Shown here: positions 26,246-34,902 of the stretch, piece by piece
Layout: each line of letters starts with the position of its first letter
Numbering within the stretch: the stretch's first letter is position 1
Assembly (NCBI RefSeq): GCF_040744945.1
Contig: NZ_CP160453.1
Span: 2,542,001-2,606,000, forward strand
Reading direction: 5' to 3'
Length of the DNA: 64,000 nt
Source: Saccharothrix sp. HUAS TT1
GTDB lineage: Bacteria > Actinomycetota > Actinomycetes > Mycobacteriales > Pseudonocardiaceae
The notes under the pieces: model-generated
The model's input: the letters and a program-made list of their open reading frames with translations, nothing else
Databases searched by the model: none
Told to the model about the DNA's origin: nothing
Made by a program: the position numbers and the translations under genes

Positions 26246-27116
26246 GGTTGTCCTCCTCCTTGTCCGCTGTCCTCACCTGAGCCGCGACGAGCGCGCCCAG
26301 CACCACCACCGCGCCGAGCACCTGCGACGCGGTCAACCCCTGGTCCAGCACCAGCCAGCCGACGAGCGTGGCCACGACCGGGCTGAGCAGGCCGAGGAAC
26401 GTGACCCGGGTGGCGGCCAGCACCCGGATGCCGCGGAACCACAGGGCGTAGGACAGCGCGCCGCCGACGACGCCCAGGTACGCGAAGCCGCCGACGTTCG
26501 ACGCGGTGAGCGCCGGCGGCACGCCCTCGACCAGCAACGTCACCGGCAGCAGCACCAGTCCGCCCGCCACCAGCTGCCACCCCGTCACGGCCAGCAGCGG
26601 CGCGGGCGAGGTCCAGCGCTTGCTCAGCACGACGCCCACCGCCATCACCACCGCGCCGCCGAGCGCCGCCGCCACGCCGACCGCGTCCAGCCGGGCGTCG
26701 GCCCGCAGCACCAGCAGCGCGACGCCGACGACGCCCGCGATCCCGGCGAGCGCCGTGCGCGTCCGCAGCCGCTGCCCGAGCAGCGCCACCGCCAGCCCGG
26801 CGACCACCAGCGGCTGCACCGCGCCGACGGTCGCCGCGACACCGCCCGGCAGCCGGTACGCGGCCAGGAACAACAGCGGCAGGAACGCGCCGATGTTGAG
26901 CGTGCCGAGCACCAGCGAACGCCACCACCAGTCGCCGTGCGGCAGCCTGCGGGTGAGCGCGACCAGCAGCAACCCGGCGGGCAGCGCCCGCAGCAGGCCC
27001 GCCAGCAGCGGCCGGTCCGGCGGCAGGTGCTCGGTGGTGACGTAGTACGTCGTGCCCCACGCGGCGGGGGCGAGCGCGGTCACCCATTTGCTTAGCACTA
27101 AGACAAAGTAGCTCAT
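26214..27116 (-). CDS. EamA-family (DMT) transporter
   Basis: This 300-residue membrane protein has ten predicted helices in two EamA repeats, as in drug/metabolite exporters such as YdcZ/RhaT relatives. The ATG at 27116 has GGAG 11 bp upstream. A GTG at 27083, giving VTALAPAAWG, would leave the palindromic operator outside the coding region and is a real alternative. It is divergent from a MarR regulator, which probably represses it. The substrate is unknown. Confidence 0.85.
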   Translation of the reverse strand: MSYFVLVLSKWVTALAPAAWGTTYYVTTEHLPPDRPLLAGLLRALPAGLLLVALTRRLPHGDWWWRSLVLGTLNIGAFLPLLFLAAYRLPGGVAATVGAVQPLVVAGLAVALLGQRLRTRTALAGIAGVVGVALLVLRADARLDAVGVAAALGGAVVMAVGVVLSKRWTSPAPLLAVTGWQLVAGGLVLLPVTLLVEGVPPALTASNVGGFAYLGVVGGALSYALWFRGIRVLAATRVTFLGLLSPVVATLVGWLVLDQGLTASQVLGAVVVLGALVAAQVRTADKEEDNRADHRVRSLR

Positions 27117-27155
27117 CGCTAAGGTATCTCCGGGGTGACTTACCTCACCGCTAAG
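27091..27155. promoter_or_regulatory. MarR-type operator region
   Basis: The divergent promoter contains the palindrome CTTAGCACTAAG (27091-27102) and two further GCTAAG half-sites (27118-27123 and 27150-27155). The last lies where a -10 element for the MarR gene would be, so autoregulation is likely. Confidence 0.6.
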
Positions 27156-27163
27156 CTAGTTCG

Positions 27164-27655
27164 GTGGCAGATCACGTCGACCTGGTCCTCGGTCAGTGGC
27201 GGGCGCAGCGGCCCGACCTCGACGTCTCGCCGATGGCGGTGATCGGCAGGCTCAGCAGGCTGGCCCGGCTGGTCGACGGCGAGCTGGGCCGCACGTTCGC
27301 CCGGCACGACCTCGACCGGCCGTCGTTCGACGTGCTGGCCACCCTGCGCCGCAGCGCGCCGCCGCACCGGCTGACGCCGACCGAGCTGATGCGGGCGTCG
27401 ATGGTCACCTCGGGCGCGGTCACCCAGCGGCTCGACCGCCTCGAAGCCCGCGGCCTCGTCGCCCGGACGCCGAACGAGCACGACGGCCGGGGCGTGGTCG
27501 TGGCGCTCACCGACGCCGGTCGCGAACTGGTCGATCAAGTCCTACCCGACCACCTCGCCACGGAGGACCGCCTGCTCGGGGCGTTGACGAAGCGGGAGCG
27601 GGCGGCGTTGGCGGACACCCTGAAGCAGGTGCTGGAGTCGTTGGGCGACAAGTGA
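27164..27655 (+). CDS. MarR-family transcriptional regulator
   Basis: This 163-residue regulator has a winged helix with TPTELMRASMVTSGAVTQRLDRLEARGLV and a wing containing DGRGVVVALTDAGREL, both characteristic of MarR. A GTG start is used without a clear ribosome site. It is divergent from the EamA transporter, with operator half-sites between them. Confidence 0.9.
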   Translation: MADHVDLVLGQWRAQRPDLDVSPMAVIGRLSRLARLVDGELGRTFARHDLDRPSFDVLATLRRSAPPHRLTPTELMRASMVTSGAVTQRLDRLEARGLVARTPNEHDGRGVVVALTDAGRELVDQVLPDHLATEDRLLGALTKRERAALADTLKQVLESLGDK

Positions 27656-27661
27656 TCCCCC

Positions 27662-27785
27662 CGCGCGAGAGTCCAACCCCCCAAGTGCGAGAGTCCTACA
27701 TCCAGCACCGGTGAGTTCAACGCTCAGCGTTGAACTCACGTGCTCTGGACGTAGGACTCTCGCGTTCTGGACGTAGGACTCTCGT
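27662..27785. repeat. Inverted array of the 22-bp repeat family
   Basis: Three diverged 22-bp units run rightward and then recur inverted, for example GTAGGACTCTCGCG and GTAGGACTCTCGTG on the + strand. They are copies of the unit at 20196-20281. The centre (about 27711-27735) is a perfect hairpin-forming repeat around GTTCAACGCTCAGCGTTGAAC. The array fills the space between convergent MarR and hydrolase genes and may work as a bidirectional terminator. Confidence 0.7.
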
Positions 27786-27788
27786 GGG

Positions 27789-28808
27789 TTAGAGGGTGTT
27801 GGTCCAGGCCACGACGGCGGCGTGCAGGTCGGGGGCGTTGGGGGCGTAGTTGATCGCGTGGCCGTAGCCGTCGAGCACGTAGGTGTGCAGCCGGGCCGCG
27901 CCCGAGAAGAACGGCGCCTCCGACGCCCGCAACGCCTCCGCCGACGCGCAGTCGCTGCCCAGCGGGCTGCCGCAGAAGTGGGTGTCGCCCCGGCCCACCG
28001 CCACCATCACCGGCACGTCGATCAGCCGGGTGAACGGGATGACCACGTTGTTCAGCGCGATCGTGTCCACCGCCTCGGACGCGGCGAACACGTCCTTCGC
28101 GGCCTCGTCCGCGTCGATCGCCCCGGGCACCCGCGGCCCGGGGGAGTGGAACGCGCCGAACCGGGTGCCGGGCGCGGTCGTCAGGTAGCCCAGGTCCAGG
28201 CCGAACCGGTCCAGCCGCGGGTCGAGCGCCGCCGGGATCATCCCCGCCAGCACCGGCACGACGGTGACGAGGTTCATCCGGTGGGTGAACCCGGTGACCA
28301 GCACGCCGTCCACGTCGTGGTGCAGCCCGGCCTCGATCATCGCCATCGCCGAGCCGATCGAGTGCCCGCCGACGACCACCTTCCCGAACCGCGGCCGCAC
28401 CGCCCGGACGACCTGGTGCACGGCCTGCGCCTGGGTCGTCGCGGTCACCAGCGCGCTCAACGGCCGCGAGCTGCGCCCGGTGCCGAGCCGGTCGACGGCC
28501 AGCGTCGCGATCCCGGCCCGGTTCATGGCCTGCCGGTACGACCGGGTGGCCGGCGAGTACGAGATGTCCCAGTAAGAGCTGTTGTACGTGCCACCGGGGA
28601 TCAGCACCTGCACGGTGGACGCGCCCGCGGGCGTGCACAGCGTGCCGTGCATGGTGTGCGGCGCGCCGAGCACCCTCACCGGCACCCGCAGCTCCTCGCA
28701 CTCCACAGCCGCGGCGCTCGCGGGCGGCACGGGCGCCATGACCGCGGCCAGCAACGCCACGACGAGCGACTTCGTGACCGCGGACAACCGGGATCGCGAC
28801 CTACGCAC
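27789..28808 (-). CDS. Secreted alpha/beta-hydrolase
   Basis: This 339-residue protein has a signal peptide ending near PPASAAA and an alpha/beta-hydrolase core. The nucleophile elbow is GGHSIGS, and the final histidine is probably in LDGYGHAINYAP. The GTG start has GGAGG 10 bp upstream. The substrate is unknown. The gene lies just downstream of a P450 gene on the same strand, and the spacing of 21 bp allows co-transcription. Confidence 0.85.
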   Translation of the reverse strand: MRRSRSRLSAVTKSLVVALLAAVMAPVPPASAAAVECEELRVPVRVLGAPHTMHGTLCTPAGASTVQVLIPGGTYNSSYWDISYSPATRSYRQAMNRAGIATLAVDRLGTGRSSRPLSALVTATTQAQAVHQVVRAVRPRFGKVVVGGHSIGSAMAMIEAGLHHDVDGVLVTGFTHRMNLVTVVPVLAGMIPAALDPRLDRFGLDLGYLTTAPGTRFGAFHSPGPRVPGAIDADEAAKDVFAASEAVDTIALNNVVIPFTRLIDVPVMVAVGRGDTHFCGSPLGSDCASAEALRASEAPFFSGAARLHTYVLDGYGHAINYAPNAPDLHAAVVAWTNTL

Positions 28809-28829
28809 GACTGGACAACCTCCACAACG

Positions 28830-30143
28830 TCAACGGGGGACCGCCGTCATCAGCAGACCGCTGGGGTAGGCGGCGGACGTGAACCTGGTGCGCACGGGCC
28901 TGCCGGGCACCGGGACGAGCCGCCACCGCGCGAGCACGGTGACGAGGGTGATCATGATCTCCACCTGGGCGAACAGGTTCCCGACGCACTGGCGCGCGCC
29001 CGCGGCGAACGGGATGAACGCGCCGCGCGGCACGTCGGGGCCGGTCAACCACCGCTCGGGGTGGAACCGGTGCGGCTCGGGGAAGGACGCCGGGTCGTGG
29101 TGCAGGGCGTGCGGGCTCACGACGACCTCGGCGCCCGTGGGTAACCGCACCCCGCCGAGGTCGACCGGCGCGGTGGCCCGGCGCATCAGGATCCACACCG
29201 GGTACATCCGCAGCACCTCGTTGACCACGGCCGCCGTGTACGTCAGCCGGGGCACGTCGTCGAACCGGACCGGTCGGCCGCCCAGCACCTCGTCCACCTC
29301 GGCGACCAGCCGCCGCTCGACCTCCGGGTGCCGGGCCACCTCGTGGAACGACCAGGCCAGCGCCAGCGCCGTGGTCTCGATGCCCGCGGTGAGCAGGGTC
29401 AGCACCTCGTCGTGGGTCTGCTGGTCGGTCATCCCGTCGCCGGACTCGTCCTGCGCGCGCAGCAACGTCGACAGCAGGTCCCCGTGGTCGCGAGCGCCCT
29501 CGGCCCGCCTGCCCGCGATGACCTCCAGCACGATGGCGCGCATCCGCGCGATGGCCCGGTCGAACTCGCGGTGGCCCGGCAGCGGCAGCCGTTCCGCGAA
29601 CGACGGCGACAGCGCGCGCACCATGCCCTGCTGGATCACCACGAACACGGACCGCCGCACCTCGGCGATCACCCGCTGCCCGAGCTCGGTGGAGAACAGC
29701 GCCTCGCCGACGACGGTGACCGCCAGGCCCTGCATGTCGTCCTCCACCACCCGCACCTCGCCGGGCGCCCAGGACGAGGTCAGGTTGGCGACGGCGCGCG
29801 TCATCATCCCGGCGTAGCGGGCGATCCGCTCGCGGTGGAAGGCGGGCTGGACCATCCGCCGCTGCCGCAGGTGGAACGGTCCGTCGGAAAGCAGCAGGCC
29901 ATTGCCCAGGTAGGGGCGGAACTTGTCGAACATCGCGCCTTTGCGGAACCGCGCGGCATCGGTGACCAGCACTTGGTGCGCAAGCTGAGGAGTGGTCACG
30001 AAATAAGTCCGCAGCGGGCCCAGGTCGACTCCCACCACGTCGCCGTGATCGCGCAGTGATGAGGTGAACCGGTGCCTTCGGCGCAACATCGCCGCGGTGT
30101 GCCCGAGGAATGGCAGGCGGCCGGGAGCCACCGGGACACTCAT
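28830..30143 (-). CDS. Cytochrome P450
   Basis: This 437-residue haem monooxygenase has the Cys-ligand loop FIPFAAGARQCVGN (Cys386), the K-helix NEVLRMYP (ExxR) and the I-helix LLTAGIETTALAL, where Glu replaces the more usual Asp. The overall layout resembles class I/CYP4- or pentalenene-oxygenase-like enzymes more than the common short actinobacterial CYP105 type. No ferredoxin gene is adjacent. The ATG has AGGAG nearby. The substrate is unknown. Confidence 0.92.
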   Translation of the reverse strand: MSVPVAPGRLPFLGHTAAMLRRRHRFTSSLRDHGDVVGVDLGPLRTYFVTTPQLAHQVLVTDAARFRKGAMFDKFRPYLGNGLLLSDGPFHLRQRRMVQPAFHRERIARYAGMMTRAVANLTSSWAPGEVRVVEDDMQGLAVTVVGEALFSTELGQRVIAEVRRSVFVVIQQGMVRALSPSFAERLPLPGHREFDRAIARMRAIVLEVIAGRRAEGARDHGDLLSTLLRAQDESGDGMTDQQTHDEVLTLLTAGIETTALALAWSFHEVARHPEVERRLVAEVDEVLGGRPVRFDDVPRLTYTAAVVNEVLRMYPVWILMRRATAPVDLGGVRLPTGAEVVVSPHALHHDPASFPEPHRFHPERWLTGPDVPRGAFIPFAAGARQCVGNLFAQVEIMITLVTVLARWRLVPVPGRPVRTRFTSAAYPSGLLMTAVPR

Positions 30144-30309
30144 GTCCGCTCCTGTCGACCACCGAATGGGACGGCCTACCCTAGGACCCGTTCGGCGGAG
30201 GTTGACAGCGCCCATTCGGGTGGGTTGGTGTCACACTAACAGGCGACTGAGTACGCGTGCCGTCCAGCCGGTACTGTCCGCCTCCCGGACGTGAAGAAGG
30301 TGTTCGCAG

Positions 30310-31125
30310 ATGACGCAGGGCGAATGGATTCCATCCGGCGTGGACATTTCCGTGCCGAGCATTGCCCGGACCTACGACTACATGCTCGGCGGCGCGCACA
30401 ACTTCGCCGTCGACCGCGCGCTCGGCGACCACATCGAGGCCACCATGCCCGGCCTGCGGCACGCGGCGCGGGTCAACCGGGCGTTCCTCGGCCGCGTCGT
30501 GCGGTTCATGGTGGACCGCGGCGTGCGCCAGTTCCTCGACATCGGCTCCGGCATCCCGACCGTCGGCAACGTGCACGAGGTCGCCCAGGCGCAGGCGCCC
30601 GGCTCCCGCGTGCTGTACGTCGACCGCGACCCCGTGGCCGTCGCGCACAGCGAGTTGATGCTGGTCACGAACGACGGCGCGGCCGTCGTGCAGGCAGACA
30701 TGCGCGAGCCGGAGGCCGTCCTGGGCAGCGAAGCGGCCCGCCGGCTGCTGGACTTCGACCAGCCGATCGGGCTGCTCATGCTGCTGATGCTGCACTGGGT
30801 GCCGGACTCGGCCGACCCGCGCTCGCTGGTCGCCCGCTACCGCGACGCGCTCGCGCCCGGCAGCTACCTGGCCGTCACCCACGCCACCGCGGACAACCAG
30901 GGGGACGGCCTGACCGAGGCGACCGACGCCATCAAGCGGAGCAACAGCCCGGACCAGGTCAACCTGCGCTCGCACGCCGAGGTGGCCGAGTTGTTCGACG
31001 GTTTCGACCTGGTCGAACCGGGACTGGTCGGCTGCGGCGAATGGCGACCGGGCGGACCCGGCGACATCGCCGGGCAGCCGGACATGAACATGCTGGTGTA
31101 CGCGGGCGTCGGACGGAAACTGTGA
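30310..31125 (+). CDS. SAM-dependent methyltransferase, DUF574 family
   Basis: This 271-residue protein belongs to the actinobacterial S-adenosylmethionine methyltransferase family first called DUF574. Visible marks are SIARTYDYMLGGAHNFAVDR, the SAM-binding loop FLDIGSGIPTVGNVHE, the acidic end of the second strand VLYVDRDPVAV, and the C-terminal GCGEWRPGG. The family is expanded in Streptomyces and relatives; its substrates are mostly unknown. The ATG has AAGGTG upstream. It stands alone. Confidence 0.88.
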   Translation: MTQGEWIPSGVDISVPSIARTYDYMLGGAHNFAVDRALGDHIEATMPGLRHAARVNRAFLGRVVRFMVDRGVRQFLDIGSGIPTVGNVHEVAQAQAPGSRVLYVDRDPVAVAHSELMLVTNDGAAVVQADMREPEAVLGSEAARRLLDFDQPIGLLMLLMLHWVPDSADPRSLVARYRDALAPGSYLAVTHATADNQGDGLTEATDAIKRSNSPDQVNLRSHAEVAELFDGFDLVEPGLVGCGEWRPGGPGDIAGQPDMNMLVYAGVGRKL

Positions 31126-31241
31126 AATGGTTCGCCGAAAGTCACGTTGAGTGTTCGAGATTCACACTTCCGGTCGAGCGTTGGCCAGTGGGGGGTGGGT
31201 AAACTGCCGCGAATCCTCAATATCACAGCAAGGCAACGGGA

Positions 31242-33362
31242 ATGCCCACCCCCAGTCGTAGACCGGAGGGCGCGTCACCACCCGAACAGGGTCGTGAACT
31301 GCTCGCCCGGAAGTGGTCGTACCTGCTCAGCGAAGTCGTCGTCATCGCGCTGAACAGGGCCGAACTCGACCGCGAAATGGGCGAACGCCTCGACGAGGTG
31401 TGCGCGGCCGTCCACGCCGCGTCGTCCGCCTCGCCACCGCCCGCCCGGTCGGCCGAGCAGATCGGCCGGAGCCTGGTCGAGCTGGGCTACGTGGTCGAGG
31501 ACGGCCTGCGGGTCAGCCTGGACGTGCTCGGCAAGGGCCTGCTCGCGCTGCCGGAGTTCCAGCCCGTCGAGCGCTACGCCGAGCCGATCGTGGCCGTGCT
31601 CGGCTCGCTGTCGTCCGGCTTCCTGGCGGCGAGCAGGCGCGCGGTGTTCGAGCAGCAGGAGTCCATGCAGCTGTCGCTGCTCAAGGCGGTCCGCGACGCG
31701 CAGTGGAACCTGCGGGAGAGCGAGGCGCGCTTCGAGGAGGTCGCCACCTCGTCCGCCAGCGGCATCCTGGTGGTCGACCCGGACGGTCGGCTGGTGCGCG
31801 CCAACGCGGCGATCGGCGACATCCTCGGCTACACGACCGAGGAGCTGACCGGCCTGGCGCTGCGCGACCTGGTGCACCCGGACTCGGCGCGGGTGCTGGA
31901 CGAGGCGATGCGCGGCCTGGTCGAGGGCGGGCAGGAGCGGGTCCGGCAGGCGCAGCGGTTGCTGCGCAAGGACGGCGACGTCGCGCGGATCTCGCTGACG
32001 GTGTCGCTGCTGCGCGGTCCGGGCGACCAGCCAGGCCACTTCGTGGCCGTGATCGAGGACGGCACCGAGCTGATGCTGCTGCAGTCCGAGCTGAACCGGC
32101 AGGCGCTGCACGACGTGTCGACCGGGCTGCCGAACCGGCAGTTCTTCACCACCCACCTGGAGAGCGCGCTGCGCCGGGCCGACCCGGTGCGCGGCGTGAC
32201 GGTGTTCCACCTCGACATCGACGCCTTCGGCATGGTGTGCAACAGCCTCGGCAGGCAGACCGGCGAACGGCTGCTGGTGCACGTCGCGCAGCGGCTGAAG
32301 GCCGTGGTGGCGCGGGAGAAGGCGATGGTGGCGCGGTTCGAGGGCGACGAGTTCGCCATCCTGGTCGAGAACACCGCGACCACGCCGGACGTCGCGACCA
32401 CCGTCACCGAGATCAACCGAGAGCTGTCCGAGCCGGTGTACTTCGACGACCGCGGGCTGGCCGTGTCGGTCAGCGTCGGCGTGGTGCGCCGACCGCCGCC
32501 GGACTGGGGCCCGGAGGACGTGATGCGGGCCGCGGAGCAGGCGCTGCGGCGGGCGAAGTCGGGCCGGCGCGGCCAGTGGGAGCTGCACCACCCGGGCCAG
32601 GACGAGACCGAGCGGCGGTCGGACTCGCTCGCCGTCGCCCTGCCGGGCGCGTGGGAGCAGGGCGAGGTGGGCGTGCGCTACCAGCCGCTGGTCGGGCTGG
32701 CCGACGGCGCCCTGGTCGGCGTGGCGGCCCGGCTGCACTGGGACCGCGACGACGGCGGGAGCCTCGACCACGAGGCGTGCGCCGGGCTGGCCGAGCGGAC
32801 CGGCCTGATCCTGCCGCTGGGCGAGTGGCAGCTGGCCACCGCGTGCGGCCAGCTGCGGTGGTGGGCCCAGGCGCGGTCGGGGTTCACCGCACCGCTGCAC
32901 GTCGGGTTGACCCGCCACCAATCGGGTGATGGCGATCTGGTCCGCCGGGTGCGGAGGGTGTTGGACGACACCGGGCTGCCCGCGTCCCGGTTGACGGTCG
33001 GGATGCCGGTCCGGGCGCTGTCCGAGCCGGAGGCGGTGGACAACCTGACGGTGCTGGCCGAGCTGGGCGTGGGCACGTCGCTGGACGACTTCGGGCTCGG
33101 GCCGGACGACCTGGCGGCGGCCTCGGAGCTGCCGGTCAGGTGGGTCCGGGTGGCGCGCAGGCTGGTCGAGCGGCAGGCCAGGGGCGAGGCGGAGTTCCTG
33201 GCCGGGCTGGTGCCGCTGACCCACCGCGCCGGTGCGCGGGTGCTGGTCGACGGGCTGGACTCGGCGGAGCGGGCCGGGTGGTGGCGGGCCGCGGGAGCCG
33301 TGGCGGGCACGGGCGCGCTGTTCGGCGGGCCGGTGGGGGCGGGCGAGTTCCGGACCTGGTGA
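31242..33362 (+). CDS. PAS-GGDEF-EAL protein with degenerate EAL domain
   Basis: This 706-residue signalling protein has an N-terminal helical domain (about 1-150), a PAS domain (about 160-280), a GGDEF diguanylate cyclase domain and a C-terminal EAL-like domain. The GGDEF signature is EGDEF (residues 367-371), which keeps the residues needed for GTP and metal binding, so cyclase activity is possible. In the EAL domain the signature reads VAARLHW instead of EALLRW, the N of VNLS is lost (VGLTRHQ) and DDFGTG is DDFGLG. Phosphodiesterase activity is therefore unlikely. No membrane helix is present. C-di-GMP controls development in filamentous actinobacteria. Confidence 0.88.
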   Translation: MPTPSRRPEGASPPEQGRELLARKWSYLLSEVVVIALNRAELDREMGERLDEVCAAVHAASSASPPPARSAEQIGRSLVELGYVVEDGLRVSLDVLGKGLLALPEFQPVERYAEPIVAVLGSLSSGFLAASRRAVFEQQESMQLSLLKAVRDAQWNLRESEARFEEVATSSASGILVVDPDGRLVRANAAIGDILGYTTEELTGLALRDLVHPDSARVLDEAMRGLVEGGQERVRQAQRLLRKDGDVARISLTVSLLRGPGDQPGHFVAVIEDGTELMLLQSELNRQALHDVSTGLPNRQFFTTHLESALRRADPVRGVTVFHLDIDAFGMVCNSLGRQTGERLLVHVAQRLKAVVAREKAMVARFEGDEFAILVENTATTPDVATTVTEINRELSEPVYFDDRGLAVSVSVGVVRRPPPDWGPEDVMRAAEQALRRAKSGRRGQWELHHPGQDETERRSDSLAVALPGAWEQGEVGVRYQPLVGLADGALVGVAARLHWDRDDGGSLDHEACAGLAERTGLILPLGEWQLATACGQLRWWAQARSGFTAPLHVGLTRHQSGDGDLVRRVRRVLDDTGLPASRLTVGMPVRALSEPEAVDNLTVLAELGVGTSLDDFGLGPDDLAAASELPVRWVRVARRLVERQARGEAEFLAGLVPLTHRAGARVLVDGLDSAERAGWWRAAGAVAGTGALFGGPVGAGEFRTW

Positions 33363-33474
33363 GCCGGACCTGGTGAGCCGGCCCGAACGGGCGAGCGCCA
33401 CGGCCGGTCGCCGGCTCCATCCGGAACGGGGTGGAATCGATCCTTCACAACGCGTGTCCTTACCGTTACAGTTC

Positions 33475-33488
33475 TGGGAGCGCTCCCA
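33475..33488. promoter_or_regulatory. CebR operator (perfect palindrome)
   Basis: TGGGAGCGCTCCCA, identical to the CebR box, lies 47 bp upstream of the DoxX gene, just after a TACCGTTACAGT promoter-like segment. Control of a DoxX protein by a cello-oligosaccharide sensor is not an obvious pairing. Confidence 0.75.
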
Positions 33489-33535
33489 GTCCGTTCCGGA
33501 AGCGGGTCGACGTGGACCCGCTCACGAAGGAAGTG

Positions 33536-34009
33536 ATGTGGATGGCGGAGTTCTCGTCCCGTCCGGAGGCGCCCGCGAACACCCTGCGGACGCTGAGCAC
33601 CCCGCTCCTGCGGGGCTCCCTCGGCGTTGTCTTCGTGTGGTTCGGCGCCCTCAAGGTGACCGGCACGACGCCGGTCGCGGAGCTGGTCGCGCACACCGTC
33701 CCGTGGCTGGACCCGGGCGCCTTCGTGCCGGCCCTCGGCGTGGTCGAGGTGGTGCTGGGGCTCGCCCTGGTGGTGGGCCGCCGGTTGCGCTGGGTGGCGC
33801 TGCTGGTGGTGCTGCACCTGATCGGCACGTTCTCGACGCTCGTCGTGCAGCCGTCCGTCGCGTTCCAGGCGGGCAACCCGCTGCTGCTGACCATGACGGG
33901 TGAGTTCGTGGTCAAGAACCTGGTCCTGATCACCGCCGGCCTCGCGGTCATGGCGGCCGACGCGCCCGTGCGGCAGCGGGCGACGCCGGTCGACGCCGGT
34001 CGGCGGTGA
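33536..34009 (+). CDS. DoxX-family membrane protein
   Basis: This protein of about 157 residues has four predicted membrane helices and the DoxX family pattern (LRGSLGVVFVWFGALKV near the start, ALGVVEVVLGLALV in the second helix). Members are linked to quinone or thiol metabolism in some bacteria, but a general function is not settled. Two in-frame ATGs at 33536 and 33542 follow GAAGGAA; the first is chosen. A CebR box precedes the gene and a strong terminator follows. Confidence 0.8.
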   Translation: MWMAEFSSRPEAPANTLRTLSTPLLRGSLGVVFVWFGALKVTGTTPVAELVAHTVPWLDPGAFVPALGVVEVVLGLALVVGRRLRWVALLVVLHLIGTFSTLVVQPSVAFQAGNPLLLTMTGEFVVKNLVLITAGLAVMAADAPVRQRATPVDAGRR

Positions 34010-34015
34010 TCCTCC

Positions 34016-34049
34016 GGTGCTGCGGGGCCCCGACCGGCCCCGCAGCACC
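34016..34049. terminator. Bidirectional terminator
   Basis: GGTGCTGCGGGGCC and its complement form a 14-bp stem with a 6-nt loop between the convergent DoxX and TetR genes. Confidence 0.8.
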
Positions 34050-34050
34050 A

Positions 34051-34800
34051 TCACCCCCGTCGGGCCAGGTGGGCGGCCACGCCGTCCAGGTAGAAGTCCA
34101 GGCCGGACGTGAAGTCGGCGTCGATGTCGCTCTGGTCGTAGGCGACGTCGCCCGGCTCGAAGACGCCCGCGGCGACGACCCGGTCCAGCGCGGGCATCCG
34201 GCGCGGGTCGACCACCGCCCGCAGCGCCCGCCCGTACGACTGCCCGAACGCGTCCGGGTTGCCCTGGAAGCCCTCCTCCAGCTCCACGCTGAACCGCAGC
34301 TGGCCGTGCACGAACGTGATCAGCCCCATCACGACGCCGACCTTCTCGGCCTCCTCCAGCGGTGTGCCGGTGAGCGCGCGCAACCCGCTGTCGAACCAGG
34401 CCAGGTTGCGCGGTCCGATCGGCGGTCCGTGCAGCGGGATGCGGGTGTACCAGGGGTGCTTGCGCAGCGAGGCGAGCACGCTGTGCGTCCACAGCGTGAG
34501 GCCGGACCGCCAGTCGCCGTCCGCCGGCAGCTCCGGCGGGTCGTCCAGGGCGGCGTCGGACATCAGCTTGAGCAGGGATTCCTTGCTGTCCACGTACCGG
34601 TAGAGCGCCATCGTGGAGTTGCCGAGGTGCTTGGCCACCCTGGCCATCGACACCGCGCCGAGCCCTTCGGCGTCGGCGACCTCGATCGCGGCCCGGGTGA
34701 TGTCGTCGACGGTCAGGGAGGGCTTCCGGCCGCGTCGCGGCGCCTCGCGCAGGCCCCAGAGCAGGGCGACGTCCGCCGGTAGGCCGTTCTCGTCGGTCAT
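34051..34800 (-). CDS. TetR-family transcriptional regulator
   Basis: This 249-residue regulator has an N-terminal helix-turn-helix (about residues 27-72, with MARVAKHLGNSTMALYRYVDSKESLL) and a C-terminal domain of the TetR_C tetracycline-repressor-like type. The ATG at 34800 is preferred over GTG 6 bp upstream because of the AGGG spacing. It is divergent from an ABC exporter pair and separated by overlapping palindromes, so it is the likely repressor of that exporter. Confidence 0.9.
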   Translation of the reverse strand: MTDENGLPADVALLWGLREAPRRGRKPSLTVDDITRAAIEVADAEGLGAVSMARVAKHLGNSTMALYRYVDSKESLLKLMSDAALDDPPELPADGDWRSGLTLWTHSVLASLRKHPWYTRIPLHGPPIGPRNLAWFDSGLRALTGTPLEEAEKVGVVMGLITFVHGQLRFSVELEEGFQGNPDAFGQSYGRALRAVVDPRRMPALDRVVAAGVFEPGDVAYDQSDIDADFTSGLDFYLDGVAAHLARRG

Positions 34801-34852
34801 CTCCACCCTCTCGTCTCCGCCGGGGTCGAGTCTAGGGCTTCCTCTTTAAAGT

Positions 34853-34878
34853 GCGTATGAGCTACGCTCTTAGGCGTA
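34853..34878. promoter_or_regulatory. TetR operator, two overlapping palindromes
   Basis: GCGTA-N5-TACGC (34853-34867) and TACGC-N6-GCGTA (34863-34878) overlap in the middle of the divergent TetR/ABC exporter promoter. This is the expected place for the repressor to control both directions. Confidence 0.65.
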
Positions 34879-34902
34879 CCTGATACACATAAGGGGGACG
34901 TG

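Noticed and set aside
26077..27087. Minus-strand frame of 336 residues overlapping the EamA gene
   Set aside because: It is an Arg/Gly/Ala-rich shadow without membrane helices, while the overlapping frame has ten.
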